Assembly: GCA_002293065.1 (NCBI GenBank)
Contig: DBCN01000140.1
Coordinates: 8,537 to 72,536 of the forward strand
Direction of reading: 5' to 3'
DNA from: Opitutia bacterium UBA957
GTDB taxonomy: Bacteria > Verrucomicrobiota > Verrucomicrobiia > Opitutales > UBA953
DNA length: 64,000 bases
Below are positions 1-8,691 of the stretch, piece after piece; the first letter of the stretch is position 1; each line of letters opens with the position of its first letter. The translations under genes and the position numbers were made by a program. Under the pieces are notes generated by a model, which was given only the letters and a program-made list of their open reading frames with translations, was not told the DNA's origin and made no database searches.

Positions 1-1
1 C

Positions 2-1171
2 GTCGACATCCGCGACCGCCACGATGTGGTTCGCGAACGCGAGGTGGCGGAACTCGGCTTGGATCCCGGTGCGGTCGAGAAGGGCGGCTACGAACACTTC
101 ATGCTCAAGGAAATCCACGAGCAGCCGGAATCCGTCCGGAATGCCCTGCGGGGGCGCCTCGAGGCCGAGCATGGCACCGCGGTCTTGGCCGGCATGGCGA
201 CCTCCGCGCTCGACCTCGCCGAAATCCAGCGCATCATCCTGGTCGGGTGTGGAACCTCCTTGCATGCCGGGCAGGTCGGGGAGTTCGCCTTCGAGGATTG
301 GGCGGACCTCAACGCGGAGGTGCAACCGGCGGCCGAGTTCCGTTACCGAAATCCCTTGGTCGGGAGCCGGGACCTCGTCTTGGCCATCTCGCAGTCGGGC
401 GAAACCGCCGACACCTTGGCCGCGGTCCGCGAAGCCAAGGTCAAGGGCGCCTTGGTCTTGGGCGTCGTCAACGTGGTCGGTTCGACGATCGCGCGGGAGA
501 CGGGCCAAGGCGTCTTCATCCACGCCGGCCCCGAGATCTCCGTGGCCTCGACGAAAGCCTTCACCGGACAAGTCGCGGTGCTCTTGCTCATGGCCTTGCG
601 GTTGGGGCGGGGGCGGCGCCTCTCCTTGGAGCGTGGCCGGGCGCTCGCCGCGGAACTCGCGCGACTACCGGAACTCATCGAACAGGTCTTGGCGCAGGCT
701 GACGCCATCGCGGCGGTGGCCGGGCGGATGGCCGCCGCGGAGCATGCCTTCTTCTTGGGCCGAGGTCCGATGCACCCCGTGGCGTTGGAAGGCGCCTTGA
801 AGCTCAAGGAAATCTCCTACGTCCACGCGGAGGGCTACCATGCGGCGGAGATGAAGCATGGCCCCATCGCCTTGCTCACGCCCGGTACCCCGGTCATCGT
901 CTTGGCGAACCGCTCGCCGCAGTTGGATAAAGTTTGGGGCAATGCGGAAGAATGCAAAGCGCGGGGTGCGCGGATCATCGCGGTCGTCTCGGCCGGTCAG
1001 GTGGGTGCCGACCTGGCGGATGACCGGATCGTCATTCCGGACTGCGATCCCTTGGTGGCGACGATTCCGGCGACCGTGGCTTTGCAGCTCTTGGCGTATC
1101 ATGTGGCGCGTCTGCGCGGGTGTTCGATCGACCAACCACGCAACCTCGCGAAGTCGGTGACCGTGGAGTGA
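2..1171 (+). CDS. glmS: glutamine--fructose-6-phosphate aminotransferase, 3' part
   Basis: The reading frame is already open at the window edge, so only the end of the glutaminase domain, the linker and both SIS sugar-isomerase domains are present. The family makes glucosamine-6-phosphate from fructose-6-phosphate and glutamine, the entry step to peptidoglycan and lipopolysaccharide amino sugars. Visible signatures are the linker KGGYEHFMLKEIHEQP, the first SIS motif GCGTSLHAG, the phosphate-binding SQSGETADT, SVASTKAFTGQ, the second-domain segment EMKHGPIALL, and the C-terminal tail DQPRNLAKSVTVE that reaches the glutaminase site. The catalytic N-terminal cysteine lies outside the window. 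No downstream partner is coupled to it. The call is firm. Confidence 0.97.
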   Translation, partial: VDIRDRHDVVREREVAELGLDPGAVEKGGYEHFMLKEIHEQPESVRNALRGRLEAEHGTAVLAGMATSALDLAEIQRIILVGCGTSLHAGQVGEFAFEDWADLNAEVQPAAEFRYRNPLVGSRDLVLAISQSGETADTLAAVREAKVKGALVLGVVNVVGSTIARETGQGVFIHAGPEISVASTKAFTGQVAVLLLMALRLGRGRRLSLERGRALAAELARLPELIEQVLAQADAIAAVAGRMAAAEHAFFLGRGPMHPVALEGALKLKEISYVHAEGYHAAEMKHGPIALLTPGTPVIVLANRSPQLDKVWGNAEECKARGARIIAVVSAGQVGADLADDRIVIPDCDPLVATIPATVALQLLAYHVARLRGCSIDQPRNLAKSVTVE

Positions 1172-1252
1172 AACTGATATATTTAATAGGTCATCAACCC
1201 TAGGGGCCCACCGTTGCAGGGGGTAGCGCGACTTTTTCATATCGATGGCGTC

Positions 1253-1656
<404 letters not shown>

Positions 1657-1747
1657 AGACAGCGGAAGGTGAATGAGTGCGGAGCGGCGGGACTTTTTCA
1701 AGCACGAAAACAGGCCAAGGCCGCCGACCGTAAAGGGCTGTTCAAAG

Positions 1748-1819
1748 TGGCCAGACCGGGACTCGAACCCGGAACCAATTGATTAAAAGTCAACTGCTCT
1801 ACCATTGAGCTATCTGGCC
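1748..1819 (-). tRNA. tRNA-Lys (anticodon TTT)
   Basis: On the minus strand the acceptor stem GGCCAGA pairs with TCTGGCC. The D arm and anticodon stem are the same as in the neighbouring tRNA-Lys. The anticodon loop CTTTTAA gives anticodon TTT, and the T arm is CCGGG/CCCGG with loop TTCGAGT. The discriminator is A, and the next bases are CTT, so CCA must be added post-transcriptionally, unlike its neighbour. Confidence 0.95.
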
Positions 1820-1875
1820 CTTGAACGCCTGCCAGCAAAGGGCTTTGCCTGCCGAGGGTAAAGGATAAATAGCCC

Positions 1876-2439
1876 TTAGCGGTGACCGCGTTGCCGAACG
1901 GCCTCGAACAGGCAGACGCCCGCGGAGACGGACACGTTGAGGCACGGCACGGCACCCAGCATCGGAATCCGCACCAAGAAATCGCAGGTTTCCGCCGTCA
2001 GGTGGCGGATCCCGTCGCCCTCGGCACCCATGACGATCGCCAGCGGGCCGGTCAGTTTGGCGGAGTAGAGGGATTGACTCGTCTTGTGGTCGCTCGTCCC
2101 GGCGATCCACACGCCGCCATCCTTGAGTTTCACCAAGGCGTTGCGCAGGTTGTTGGCCTGGACGATGGGCATGTGCTCGGCCGCGCCGACGGCGACCTTG
2201 CGGACGGTGTCGTTGACCGGCGAGGAATTCTTGCGGGTCGTGACCACGAACGCGCACCCGGCGCAATCGGCGGTGCGGAGACAAGCCCCGAGGTTGTGGG
2301 GGTCCTGCACGCCGTCGAGGACGAGGATCAGCGGGTCCTTGTGCTGCGCGAGCAGGGCCGGGATGTCCGCTTCATCCAACAGCCGAATCGGCTTATGGAG
2401 GTCCGCGTGGCGGGGCGCTCGATCATTGGACCGAGCCAT
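1876..2439 (-). CDS. rlmB: SpoU-type rRNA 2'-O-methyltransferase, RlmB-like, lacking the N-terminal domain
   Basis: This is a 187-residue SPOUT methyltransferase. The three family motifs are visible: LDGVQDPHNLGACLRTADC (residues 41-59, with N50 and R55), IVMGAEGDGI (135-144) and LNVSVSAGVCLFEAVRQR (167-184), which together form the knotted S-adenosylmethionine site. RlmB methylates G2251 of 23S rRNA. E. coli RlmB is about 243 residues. This protein lacks most of the N-terminal L30e-like RNA-binding domain and keeps only a short leader. The ATG at 2437-2439 is three bases after the asd stop, so the two genes are probably cotranscribed. Another SpoU target, such as a tRNA ribose, is possible. 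Confidence 0.85.
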   Translation of the reverse strand: MARSNDRAPRHADLHKPIRLLDEADIPALLAQHKDPLILVLDGVQDPHNLGACLRTADCAGCAFVVTTRKNSSPVNDTVRKVAVGAAEHMPIVQANNLRNALVKLKDGGVWIAGTSDHKTSQSLYSAKLTGPLAIVMGAEGDGIRHLTAETCDFLVRIPMLGAVPCLNVSVSAGVCLFEAVRQRGHR

Positions 2440-2442
2440 GGA

Positions 2443-3462
2443 TCAGCGGCGGGCCAGACGGCCGCGGGCGTGGAGGGCTTCGGCGATCTGGATGGCGTTG
2501 AGGGCCGCCCCTTTCCAGAGCTGGTCGCCGCTCACCCACAGTGAGAGGCCGTTCTCGAAGAGCGTGTCCTTGCGCAGGCGACCGACGCCGCACTTTTCCT
2601 TGCCGGCGTAATCCAGCGGCATCGGGTAAACCTTCTTCGCGGGTTCATCGCAGACTTCGGCGCCGGGGAAGGCCGCGATCGCCGCGCGGGCGACGGCGAG
2701 GTCCACGGGGCGCTCGAACTCGGCGCTGATGGCGATCGAGTGGGCGCGGAAGACCGGGACGCGGACGCAGGTCGTCGTGACCTTGAGGTCGGGCAGGCCC
2801 ATGATCTTGCGGCCTTCGTGCAGCATCTTCATCTCTTCCTTGGTGTAGCCGTCTTCCAGGAAGGAGTCGACCTGCGGGATGAGGTTGAAGGCGATGGTGT
2901 GCGGGTAGACCTTGGGCGGGGACGCCTCGCCTTTGGCCCAAGCGCGCACCTGCGTGTCGAGTTCACGCATGGCTTCGGCGCCGGTGCCGGAGACCGCTTG
3001 GTAGGTCGAGGCGAAGAAGCGCTTCAGCCCGAACGCCTGGTGCAGGGGGAAGAGGCCCATCAAGGCGATGGCGGTGGAGCAATTCGGGTTCGCGATGATG
3101 CCTTGGTGGTTATCCAGGGCATGGGCATTGATCTCGGGGACCACCAGGGGGACCGTCGGGTCCATGCGGAAGGCCGAACTGTTGTCGATGACGATGACCC
3201 CGCGTTTGACCGCCTCGTGGGCCAGGGCGACGGAAACCGAGCCGCCGGCGCTGAAGACGACGAAATCCAGGCCTGCAAAGGCCTCTGGCTGGGCTTCCTG
3301 GACGGTCCAGTCGCGGCCGCCATAGCTGACCTTGGACCCGGCCGAACGGGCCGAGGCGAGGGGGCGGAGCTCCGCTACCGGGAACTTTCGCTTGGCCATC
3401 AACGCCAGCAGTTCTTGACCGACCGCGCCGGTCACGCCCACGATGCCAATTCGATATGCCAT
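2443..3462 (-). CDS. asd: aspartate-semialdehyde dehydrogenase
   Basis: The 339-residue protein reduces aspartyl-phosphate to aspartate semialdehyde, the branch to lysine, diaminopimelate, threonine and methionine. The N-terminal dinucleotide motif is GIVGVTGAVGQELL (6-19), the catalytic cysteine C128 sits in NPNCST, and the active-site histidine H241 is in VRVPVFRAHS. The length is normal. The ATG start is supported by the fit of the Rossmann strand immediately after it. Diaminopimelate supply links it to the peptidoglycan genes nearby. It is followed at three bases by rlmB and is divergent from the L,D-transpeptidase gene. Confidence 0.97.
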   Translation of the reverse strand: MAYRIGIVGVTGAVGQELLALMAKRKFPVAELRPLASARSAGSKVSYGGRDWTVQEAQPEAFAGLDFVVFSAGGSVSVALAHEAVKRGVIVIDNSSAFRMDPTVPLVVPEINAHALDNHQGIIANPNCSTAIALMGLFPLHQAFGLKRFFASTYQAVSGTGAEAMRELDTQVRAWAKGEASPPKVYPHTIAFNLIPQVDSFLEDGYTKEEMKMLHEGRKIMGLPDLKVTTTCVRVPVFRAHSIAISAEFERPVDLAVARAAIAAFPGAEVCDEPAKKVYPMPLDYAGKEKCGVGRLRKDTLFENGLSLWVSGDQLWKGAALNAIQIAEALHARGRLARR

Positions 3463-3527
3463 GTTCTGAGTTATCCTTGGTTTTGAAAAAGGAGTTCGCC
3501 GAACGCCTTCAGGCGTTGGGTGTATCC

Positions 3528-4013
3528 ATGTCGGAACATTGCCTTCTGGTGTCGGTTGACCAGCAAAAACTCTGGCATTTTCATGGTGGCGGGTGCGATG
3601 CCTACACCATCAGCACAGCCCGGGCCGGCCGGGGTTGCGTCCAGGATTCGCACCAGACCCCCACGGGCTTGCATGAGGTCTCCGAGAAGATCGGCGCAGG
3701 CGCGCCCAGCGGCATGGTCTTCAAGGCCCGGCAGGCCACGGGGAAACTCTGGGCCGATTGGCCGTCCGCGGAGGACAACCTCATCACTTCGCGCATCCTT
3801 TGGTTGGCTGGCCTGGAGCCCGGCCATAACGCCGGCACCGATGCGGCCGGGCGGGTCGTCGACACCAAGCAACGCTACGTCTACATCCATGGCACGAATC
3901 AGCACGCCCGGCTCGGGACGCCCAATAGCCACGGTTGCGTGCTGCTGGCCGATGCCGATGCGATCGCGCTCTTCGACCGGGTGCCGGTCGGGGCGCAGGT
4001 TTACATCCGCTAG
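3528..4013 (+). CDS. L,D-transpeptidase (YkuD domain), no signal peptide
   Basis: With the ATG at 3528 the protein is 161 residues and is almost entirely a YkuD catalytic domain. The active-site block HGTNQHARLGTPNSHGC runs from H121 to the nucleophile C137 (SHGC). The family forms 3-3 crosslinks in peptidoglycan or attaches proteins to it. A longer in-frame start at 3456 would overlap the divergent asd start and adds no signal peptide, so export is unexplained. Several small verrucomicrobial and proteobacterial YkuD proteins also appear leaderless. The stop is three bases from the convergent mrdA stop. The domain call is firm; the start is uncertain. Confidence 0.88.
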   Translation: MSEHCLLVSVDQQKLWHFHGGGCDAYTISTARAGRGCVQDSHQTPTGLHEVSEKIGAGAPSGMVFKARQATGKLWADWPSAEDNLITSRILWLAGLEPGHNAGTDAAGRVVDTKQRYVYIHGTNQHARLGTPNSHGCVLLADADAIALFDRVPVGAQVYIR

Positions 4014-4016
4014 GAT

Positions 4017-6092
4017 TTATTTTTCGTCGGCCGCCGACCGCCAGGAGAGAATCATGTCGCGGGCGACCGGTCCCGCCGTCTTGCCGCCCCAGGTGCTGGT
4101 GTCGAGCTGTCCCTCCACGAGCACGCAGAAGGCGACCACGGGATTGTCCGCCGGGGCGTAACCGACGATCCAGGCGAGGTGGGCTTTCTCGCCTTTCTTG
4201 AAGTATTCCGAAGTCCCCGTCTTGGCGGCATAGGGGAGCCCCGGAATGCGCACGATCTTGGCGGTGCCTTCTTCCACGCAGCGCACCATGCCTTCGCGGA
4301 GGGCGTTGAGCTGCGGGGTCGTCAGGCCGATCGGCTCCGCGCCGGCATGGCGGCCGTCGCGACCCGGGTCGTGGATGATGCTCGGGGTGGTGCGCGTCTC
4401 CCCGCGGGCGATGGAAGCGATCAGGCACGCCATGTGGAGCGGCGTGGTGAGCAGATAGCCTTGGCCGATCGACGTGTTGGCGGTGTCGCCATCCGTCCAA
4501 GGTTCCCCCGCGACCCGCTGTTTGTAGGCCCGATCGGGGATGACCATGCGGGTGGCGGGATTCGGTAGCTCGGTGGTCGAATGGTTGTCGTGCTCCGACG
4601 GCTTGCGCAACAGCGGGGCATCCAAGCCGAAACGGCGGGCTTCCTTCGCGAGGCTTTCGGGGCCGGTCCGGAGGCCGACTTGGTAGTTCCAGACGTTGCA
4701 CGAAACGGCGAGCATCTTCTCCAGGTCGACCTGCCCGTAGCCCACCGGATCGTGTTCGGGGAAGGCGCGCCCACCGACCATATAACTGGGACCGCAGTCC
4801 AGGATGTCGTCCCAGTCGATCTTGTTGGCCCGCAAGCCGGCCGTGGCGGTGATCAACTTGAACGTGGAGCCCGGGGCGTAAAGCCCCTGGGTCGCGCGGT
4901 TGAGCCAGCCCCCGTCCGCGTTCACTTGATCGAAGTAAATCTGGGTGACGCGGTCCGCCATCTCATTGGGGTCGAAGGAGGGCTGGCTCGCCAACGCCAG
5001 GATTTCGCCCGTGTTGACGTCGAGCATGACCGCGGCCGCGGGCAGGGGCTTGCCTTGCGAGTCGACGATCTTGGCCAAGGCCTCCTCGGCCGCTTTTTGG
5101 ATCTTGGTGTCGAGCGAAAGCGCGACGTTCGCGCCTTGGATGGGGGCGGAAAACTTCAGCAAATCCTTGTTATAGCCGGAAGAGGTCTTGGTCCACAGTT
5201 CCCAGCCGCTGCGTCCGGAGAGGACTTCGTTGTAGGTCGCTTCGATGCCGTCCGCCCCTTTTTTGCCCGTGTAGCCCAGTTTCTGGAAGTTGACGAACTC
5301 GCTCTCGACCACGTCGTCGAGTTGTCCCTTGAGGATGTCGGAGTCGCGCACGTAACCAAGGACATGGGCGGCCAGCTTACCGTTCGGGTAGGAGCGGACC
5401 ATGTCGGCTTCGAGCGTGATCGGGCCATGGACCGGGAATTGCTCGATGAAGCGGGCGACGGCGCGATTGCCTTCCTCGGGGGTCACGGCATGGCCGGAGT
5501 TCGGGAAAGCCAGGTCGAGGATGAGCGGGAACTTCAGGGCGCGACGCTCGTTCAGGTGCTTCCGCAGCGCGTCCGGGTGCACCATGCGCTCTTCCGGATG
5601 CAAGTTCGGGGTCGACTTGACCTTGGCGGAGCCCTTCGCGGCTTTCTGGTTCGTCGAGTCGATGACGAACCAGATCTTGGTCAGCCAGGCGTTGAGCACG
5701 TTCAGGCGTGCGGTCTGCTGGAGTTGGTCGTAATCGGGGCGCCGATCGGGGAAGCGGGCTTTCTCCTTGTTCAGCAGGTCGAGGTACTCCTTCCGGAACT
5801 CCGGCTGCAGCGCGAGGAGGTCCGCCTTCACGCTCCACCGGACGCGGTTATCGACGAGGACATAGCCGTTGCGGTCGAAGATCTTGCCGCGCGAGGGTGG
5901 GCGGATGACGACGCGCCGGCTTTGGTTTTCCGATTGGTCGTTGAGGGCGTCGTTCTGGATGAGCTGTCGGTAGCCGAGCCCCACCGCGACGTAGATGAAG
6001 CCGGCGGAGAAAAGCAGGAAAATCGCCCGCAGCCGCCAGGCGGAAATGGGATCCGACGGCGCGGAAGGGTTTTGTCCGTCGACGTCCTTCAT
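4017..6092 (-). CDS. mrdA: penicillin-binding protein 2, peptidoglycan transpeptidase of the elongasome
   Basis: The 691-residue class B PBP crosslinks new peptidoglycan in the rod complex with MreBCD and RodA. After a short cytosolic tail there is one membrane helix (about 20-40), the PBP dimerisation region, and the transpeptidase domain with STFK (nucleophile S409, K412), SCN (464-466) and KTG (624-626). The start at 6092 overlaps the mreD stop by four bases (ATGA), which indicates translational coupling. A longer frame upstream only shadows mreD. It is longer than the roughly 630-residue E. coli protein because of extra sequence at residues 100-230 in the pedestal. No rodA follows; a convergent L,D-transpeptidase does. 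Confidence 0.96.
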   Translation of the reverse strand: MKDVDGQNPSAPSDPISAWRLRAIFLLFSAGFIYVAVGLGYRQLIQNDALNDQSENQSRRVVIRPPSRGKIFDRNGYVLVDNRVRWSVKADLLALQPEFRKEYLDLLNKEKARFPDRRPDYDQLQQTARLNVLNAWLTKIWFVIDSTNQKAAKGSAKVKSTPNLHPEERMVHPDALRKHLNERRALKFPLILDLAFPNSGHAVTPEEGNRAVARFIEQFPVHGPITLEADMVRSYPNGKLAAHVLGYVRDSDILKGQLDDVVESEFVNFQKLGYTGKKGADGIEATYNEVLSGRSGWELWTKTSSGYNKDLLKFSAPIQGANVALSLDTKIQKAAEEALAKIVDSQGKPLPAAAVMLDVNTGEILALASQPSFDPNEMADRVTQIYFDQVNADGGWLNRATQGLYAPGSTFKLITATAGLRANKIDWDDILDCGPSYMVGGRAFPEHDPVGYGQVDLEKMLAVSCNVWNYQVGLRTGPESLAKEARRFGLDAPLLRKPSEHDNHSTTELPNPATRMVIPDRAYKQRVAGEPWTDGDTANTSIGQGYLLTTPLHMACLIASIARGETRTTPSIIHDPGRDGRHAGAEPIGLTTPQLNALREGMVRCVEEGTAKIVRIPGLPYAAKTGTSEYFKKGEKAHLAWIVGYAPADNPVVAFCVLVEGQLDTSTWGGKTAGPVARDMILSWRSAADEK

Positions 6093-6619
6093 ACGGCTTC
6101 GTCGGGTTGGGGGACGCCGACCCGATCCATGGCGAAGTTCTGGACCAAGGTCAGGGGTACGAGCAGCAGGACGGCCAGGATGGTCGCCAGCAGCAGATGC
6201 AGCAACCACTGCCCCAGGAAGTGCAGCGAGAGCAAGGGGACATCAGCCGTGTGGGCGAGTCCGGCGGCGATGAACCACGCCGAGCACCCGAGGGCATTCA
6301 CGACGACGGCCGCCCCGAACATCTTCGGCATGTCCCGGATCTCGTCGCGATGAGAGGTCAGGTAGATGGCGATGAAGACCAGGAGGAGCGCCAGCGAGCC
6401 ATCGGGGATCGGGCGCAGCGATTCGAAGAGGAAGCCGACGCAGGCCGAGAACAGCACGGCTTGCCAGCGTCGGAGACGCCGGCAGGGCGCGATGATGGCG
6501 GCGCCGGAGACGAATAGGCAGACGCCCGAGGCGGCCATGGCGTCCGAAAGCAAGTCGACGCCGAGCAACCAAGGGAAAGTCGCCAGGAGGAGAAAAAGCC
6601 AGGCCCAGCTCAGGCTCAT
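6089..6619 (-). CDS. mreD: rod shape-determining membrane protein MreD
   Basis: This 176-residue, very hydrophobic protein has about five membrane segments, beginning with WAWLFLLLATFPWLLGVDLL. MreD sequences diverge quickly, so the call rests on size, membrane topology and position between mreC and mrdA. Both junctions are four-base ATGA overlaps, the usual arrangement of this operon. It acts in the inner membrane as a partner of MreC in directing lateral wall synthesis. Confidence 0.9.
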   Translation of the reverse strand: MSLSWAWLFLLLATFPWLLGVDLLSDAMAASGVCLFVSGAAIIAPCRRLRRWQAVLFSACVGFLFESLRPIPDGSLALLLVFIAIYLTSHRDEIRDMPKMFGAAVVVNALGCSAWFIAAGLAHTADVPLLSLHFLGQWLLHLLLATILAVLLLVPLTLVQNFAMDRVGVPQPDEAV

Positions 6620-7503
6620 CGAAATTCTTCCGGTTTACCCGCCGGGGTGAGGAGGATTTCGCCCGCCGTCGGGTACTTCGGAATCAGCACCGAGACTTCT
6701 TGGATGAAATTGAGTTCTTTCGCCGGCGTGAGCGCGCCCGTCTGCATGTGTTTCTCGGCGGTCGACTGGACGCCGGCTTCGAGCGTGCCCAGCGTGAGGC
6801 CGGAGGGGAAGACGCCGCCCAAGCCGGTGGTCATGACCTTCGCGATTTGGCCGGCGGGCGGGTTATACTCGAGCGGGATGATTGAGACCACGGCGCGGGG
6901 TGCGGACAACGAAAGGCCCGCCCGACCGCTGACATGGACGACGTGGTATTGGTCGTCCCCTTCGAGGAACGCGGTGCAGCGGAAGCCGGGGCTGGTGACG
7001 AGGTCCACCTCGCTGGTGGTGAGGTGGACGGTGCTGACCCGGCCGATGACGCGGTCGCCGAAGACGACGGGGCAACCGGGGCGGATGCCGTCGCTGCGGC
7101 CTTTGCGGATGACGATGCGCTGCCACCAGGAGGAAGTTTCGCGGATGGAGACGCGGGCGACGACGGTGACGAATTCGGTCGACTGCGGGTAGCGGAGCAT
7201 CTCGCGGAGGCGGATGTTCTCCTTGCGCGCATCGTCCAGGGAATGGAGCTTCAACTCGAGCGCGGCGTTGATGCGGGCGAGGTCGCGGGAGGCGGCGACC
7301 AGTTCTTCGGGGGAGCGGCTCTTGAGTTCCCAGTATCGCGCGAGGTCGCGACCCTTGCCGACCAGATGCAAGGCGGGGGCTTGGAATTCGGCGAAGGCTT
7401 CGCGGTTGAAGCGCCGGACGGCGCTCGGCAGGATCAACCAAAGCCCGATGAAGAACACCAGGGCGACATAGGATGCTTTGGCTCCTTGGCGGTTGTTGTC
7501 CAT
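6616..7503 (-). CDS. mreC: rod shape-determining protein MreC
   Basis: The 295-residue bitopic protein has one N-terminal membrane helix (about residues 12-28, VALVFFIGLWLILPSAV). A coiled-coil stretch follows around 55-105, then the two beta-barrel domains that form MreC filaments in the periplasm. Recognisable segments are TVVARVSIRETSSWW and VIGRVSTVHLTTSEVDLVTS. It lies 20 bases downstream of mreB and overlaps mreD by four bases. It activates PBP2 in the elongasome, and the mrdA gene is in the same operon. Confidence 0.95.
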   Translation of the reverse strand: MDNNRQGAKASYVALVFFIGLWLILPSAVRRFNREAFAEFQAPALHLVGKGRDLARYWELKSRSPEELVAASRDLARINAALELKLHSLDDARKENIRLREMLRYPQSTEFVTVVARVSIRETSSWWQRIVIRKGRSDGIRPGCPVVFGDRVIGRVSTVHLTTSEVDLVTSPGFRCTAFLEGDDQYHVVHVSGRAGLSLSAPRAVVSIIPLEYNPPAGQIAKVMTTGLGGVFPSGLTLGTLEAGVQSTAEKHMQTGALTPAKELNFIQEVSVLIPKYPTAGEILLTPAGKPEEFR

Positions 7504-7523
7504 GGCGGGTCAGCCCGCGGGGA

Positions 7524-8540
7524 TTACTCCCGGCCGCTCCAGCGGGAGGCGTTGGCGAGGATTTTGCCGGTGCCGTTGACGACGGCGCAGAGCGGATCTT
7601 CGGCGACGATCACCGGCAGGCCCGTGGCTTCCGAAATGGCGCGGTCGATGCGGCGGATGAGCGCGCCGCCACCCGCGATGACGATGCCGCGGTCGACGAG
7701 GTCGGCGGAAAGTTCCGGCGGGATGCGCTCCAGCGAGCTCTTCACGGCTTCGATGATCTGGTTGACGTTGTCGGCCATGGCCTCGCGGACTTCCTGCGAG
7801 GTGAGGTGCAAGGAGCGGGGGAGACCGGTGACGGCGTCGCGACCGCGCACTTCGTAGGTCATCTCCTGTTCGAGGGCGTAGGCGGAGCCGATCTTGATCT
7901 TGATTTCTTCGGCGGTGCGTTCGCCGATGATCAGGTTGTAAGACGAGCGGATGTACTTGATGATCGAAAGGTCGAACTCGTCGCCACCCACGCGGATGGA
8001 GCGGGCGTGGACGATGCCACCGAGGGAGATGACGGCGACTTCGGTCGTGCCGCCACCGATGTCGACGATCATGGAGCCGGTGGGCTCTTCGACGGGCAGG
8101 CCGACGCCGATGGCCGAGGCGACCGGCTCGGGGATGGTGATGACGTCATCAGCTCCGGCGCGGTAGGCCGAGTCCATGACGGCACGGCGTTCGACGGCGG
8201 TGATGCCGTAAGGCACGGCGACGACGACGGTGAGGTTGGTGAAGATGGACTTCCGGGCGACCTTGCCGATGAAGTAGCGGAGCATGTGCTCGCTGATCTC
8301 GAAGTCGGCGATCACGCCGTCCTTCATCGGGCGGAGGGCTTGGATGTCGCCCGGGGTGCGGCCAAGCATCATCTTGGCTTCATTGCCGACGGCGATGGGC
8401 TTGCGCGTGGTCGAGCGGATGGCCACGACGGAAGGCTCGCGGAGAACGACGCCGCGGTCCTTGAGGAAGACGAGCGTGTTGGCGGTACCGAGGTCGATGC
8501 CGATGGCTTGCGTGAATAGCCCGGGGAAGCGCTTGAACAT
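7524..8540 (-). CDS. mreB: actin-like rod shape-determining protein MreB
   Basis: The 338-residue protein is a bacterial actin that orients cell-wall elongation. The phosphate-1 motif IGIDLGTANTLVFLKDRG begins near residue 13 and the phosphate-2 motif VDIGGGTTEVAVISLGG near 165. Residues 2-10 form an amphipathic N-terminal membrane-binding segment (FKRFPGLFT). It is the first gene of mreB-mreC-mreD-mrdA. The 150 bases upstream carry direct repeats and a candidate promoter, described separately. Confidence 0.98.
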   Translation of the reverse strand: MFKRFPGLFTQAIGIDLGTANTLVFLKDRGVVLREPSVVAIRSTTRKPIAVGNEAKMMLGRTPGDIQALRPMKDGVIADFEISEHMLRYFIGKVARKSIFTNLTVVVAVPYGITAVERRAVMDSAYRAGADDVITIPEPVASAIGVGLPVEEPTGSMIVDIGGGTTEVAVISLGGIVHARSIRVGGDEFDLSIIKYIRSSYNLIIGERTAEEIKIKIGSAYALEQEMTYEVRGRDAVTGLPRSLHLTSQEVREAMADNVNQIIEAVKSSLERIPPELSADLVDRGIVIAGGGALIRRIDRAISEATGLPVIVAEDPLCAVVNGTGKILANASRWSGRE

Positions 8541-8691
8541 CAGATGGGTTGGTTTCCTCTATGAATAACCTATGAATAAGGGAGTCAAACCCCTTTTGCC
8601 CAAAGGGTTAAGCGGGGGTTCTGGCCTGCGAATAACCATCGATTAACGGCGATAGACGGGTCGAACGATGACCGTCAGGGAATTGCGTCCG
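8541..8691 (-). promoter_or_regulatory. mreB upstream region with three direct repeats and a candidate promoter
   Basis: On the plus strand CTATGAATAA occurs at 8559-8568 and 8570-8579, and a degenerate copy CTGCGAATAA lies at 8626-8635. Read in the direction of mreB, TTGACT (8588-8583) stands 17 bases before TTCATA (8565-8560), a plausible but weak -35/-10 pair that overlaps the repeats. An imperfect inverted repeat spans about 8587-8610. Nothing coding is evident here. The promoter assignment is inference. Confidence 0.4.

Noticed and set aside
1831..1853. A GCAAAG/CTTTGC hairpin between rlmB and tRNA-Lys(TTT)
   Set aside because: The arms are short and imperfect beyond six bases and no T-tract follows, so I did not call it a terminator or processing signal.
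4581..6353. A long plus-strand open frame of about 590 codons antisense to mrdA and mreD
   Set aside because: It lies opposite real genes with clear catalytic motifs, and its translation is repetitive in composition (V, G, D, R rich) with no domain. GC-rich codon bias creates such frames.
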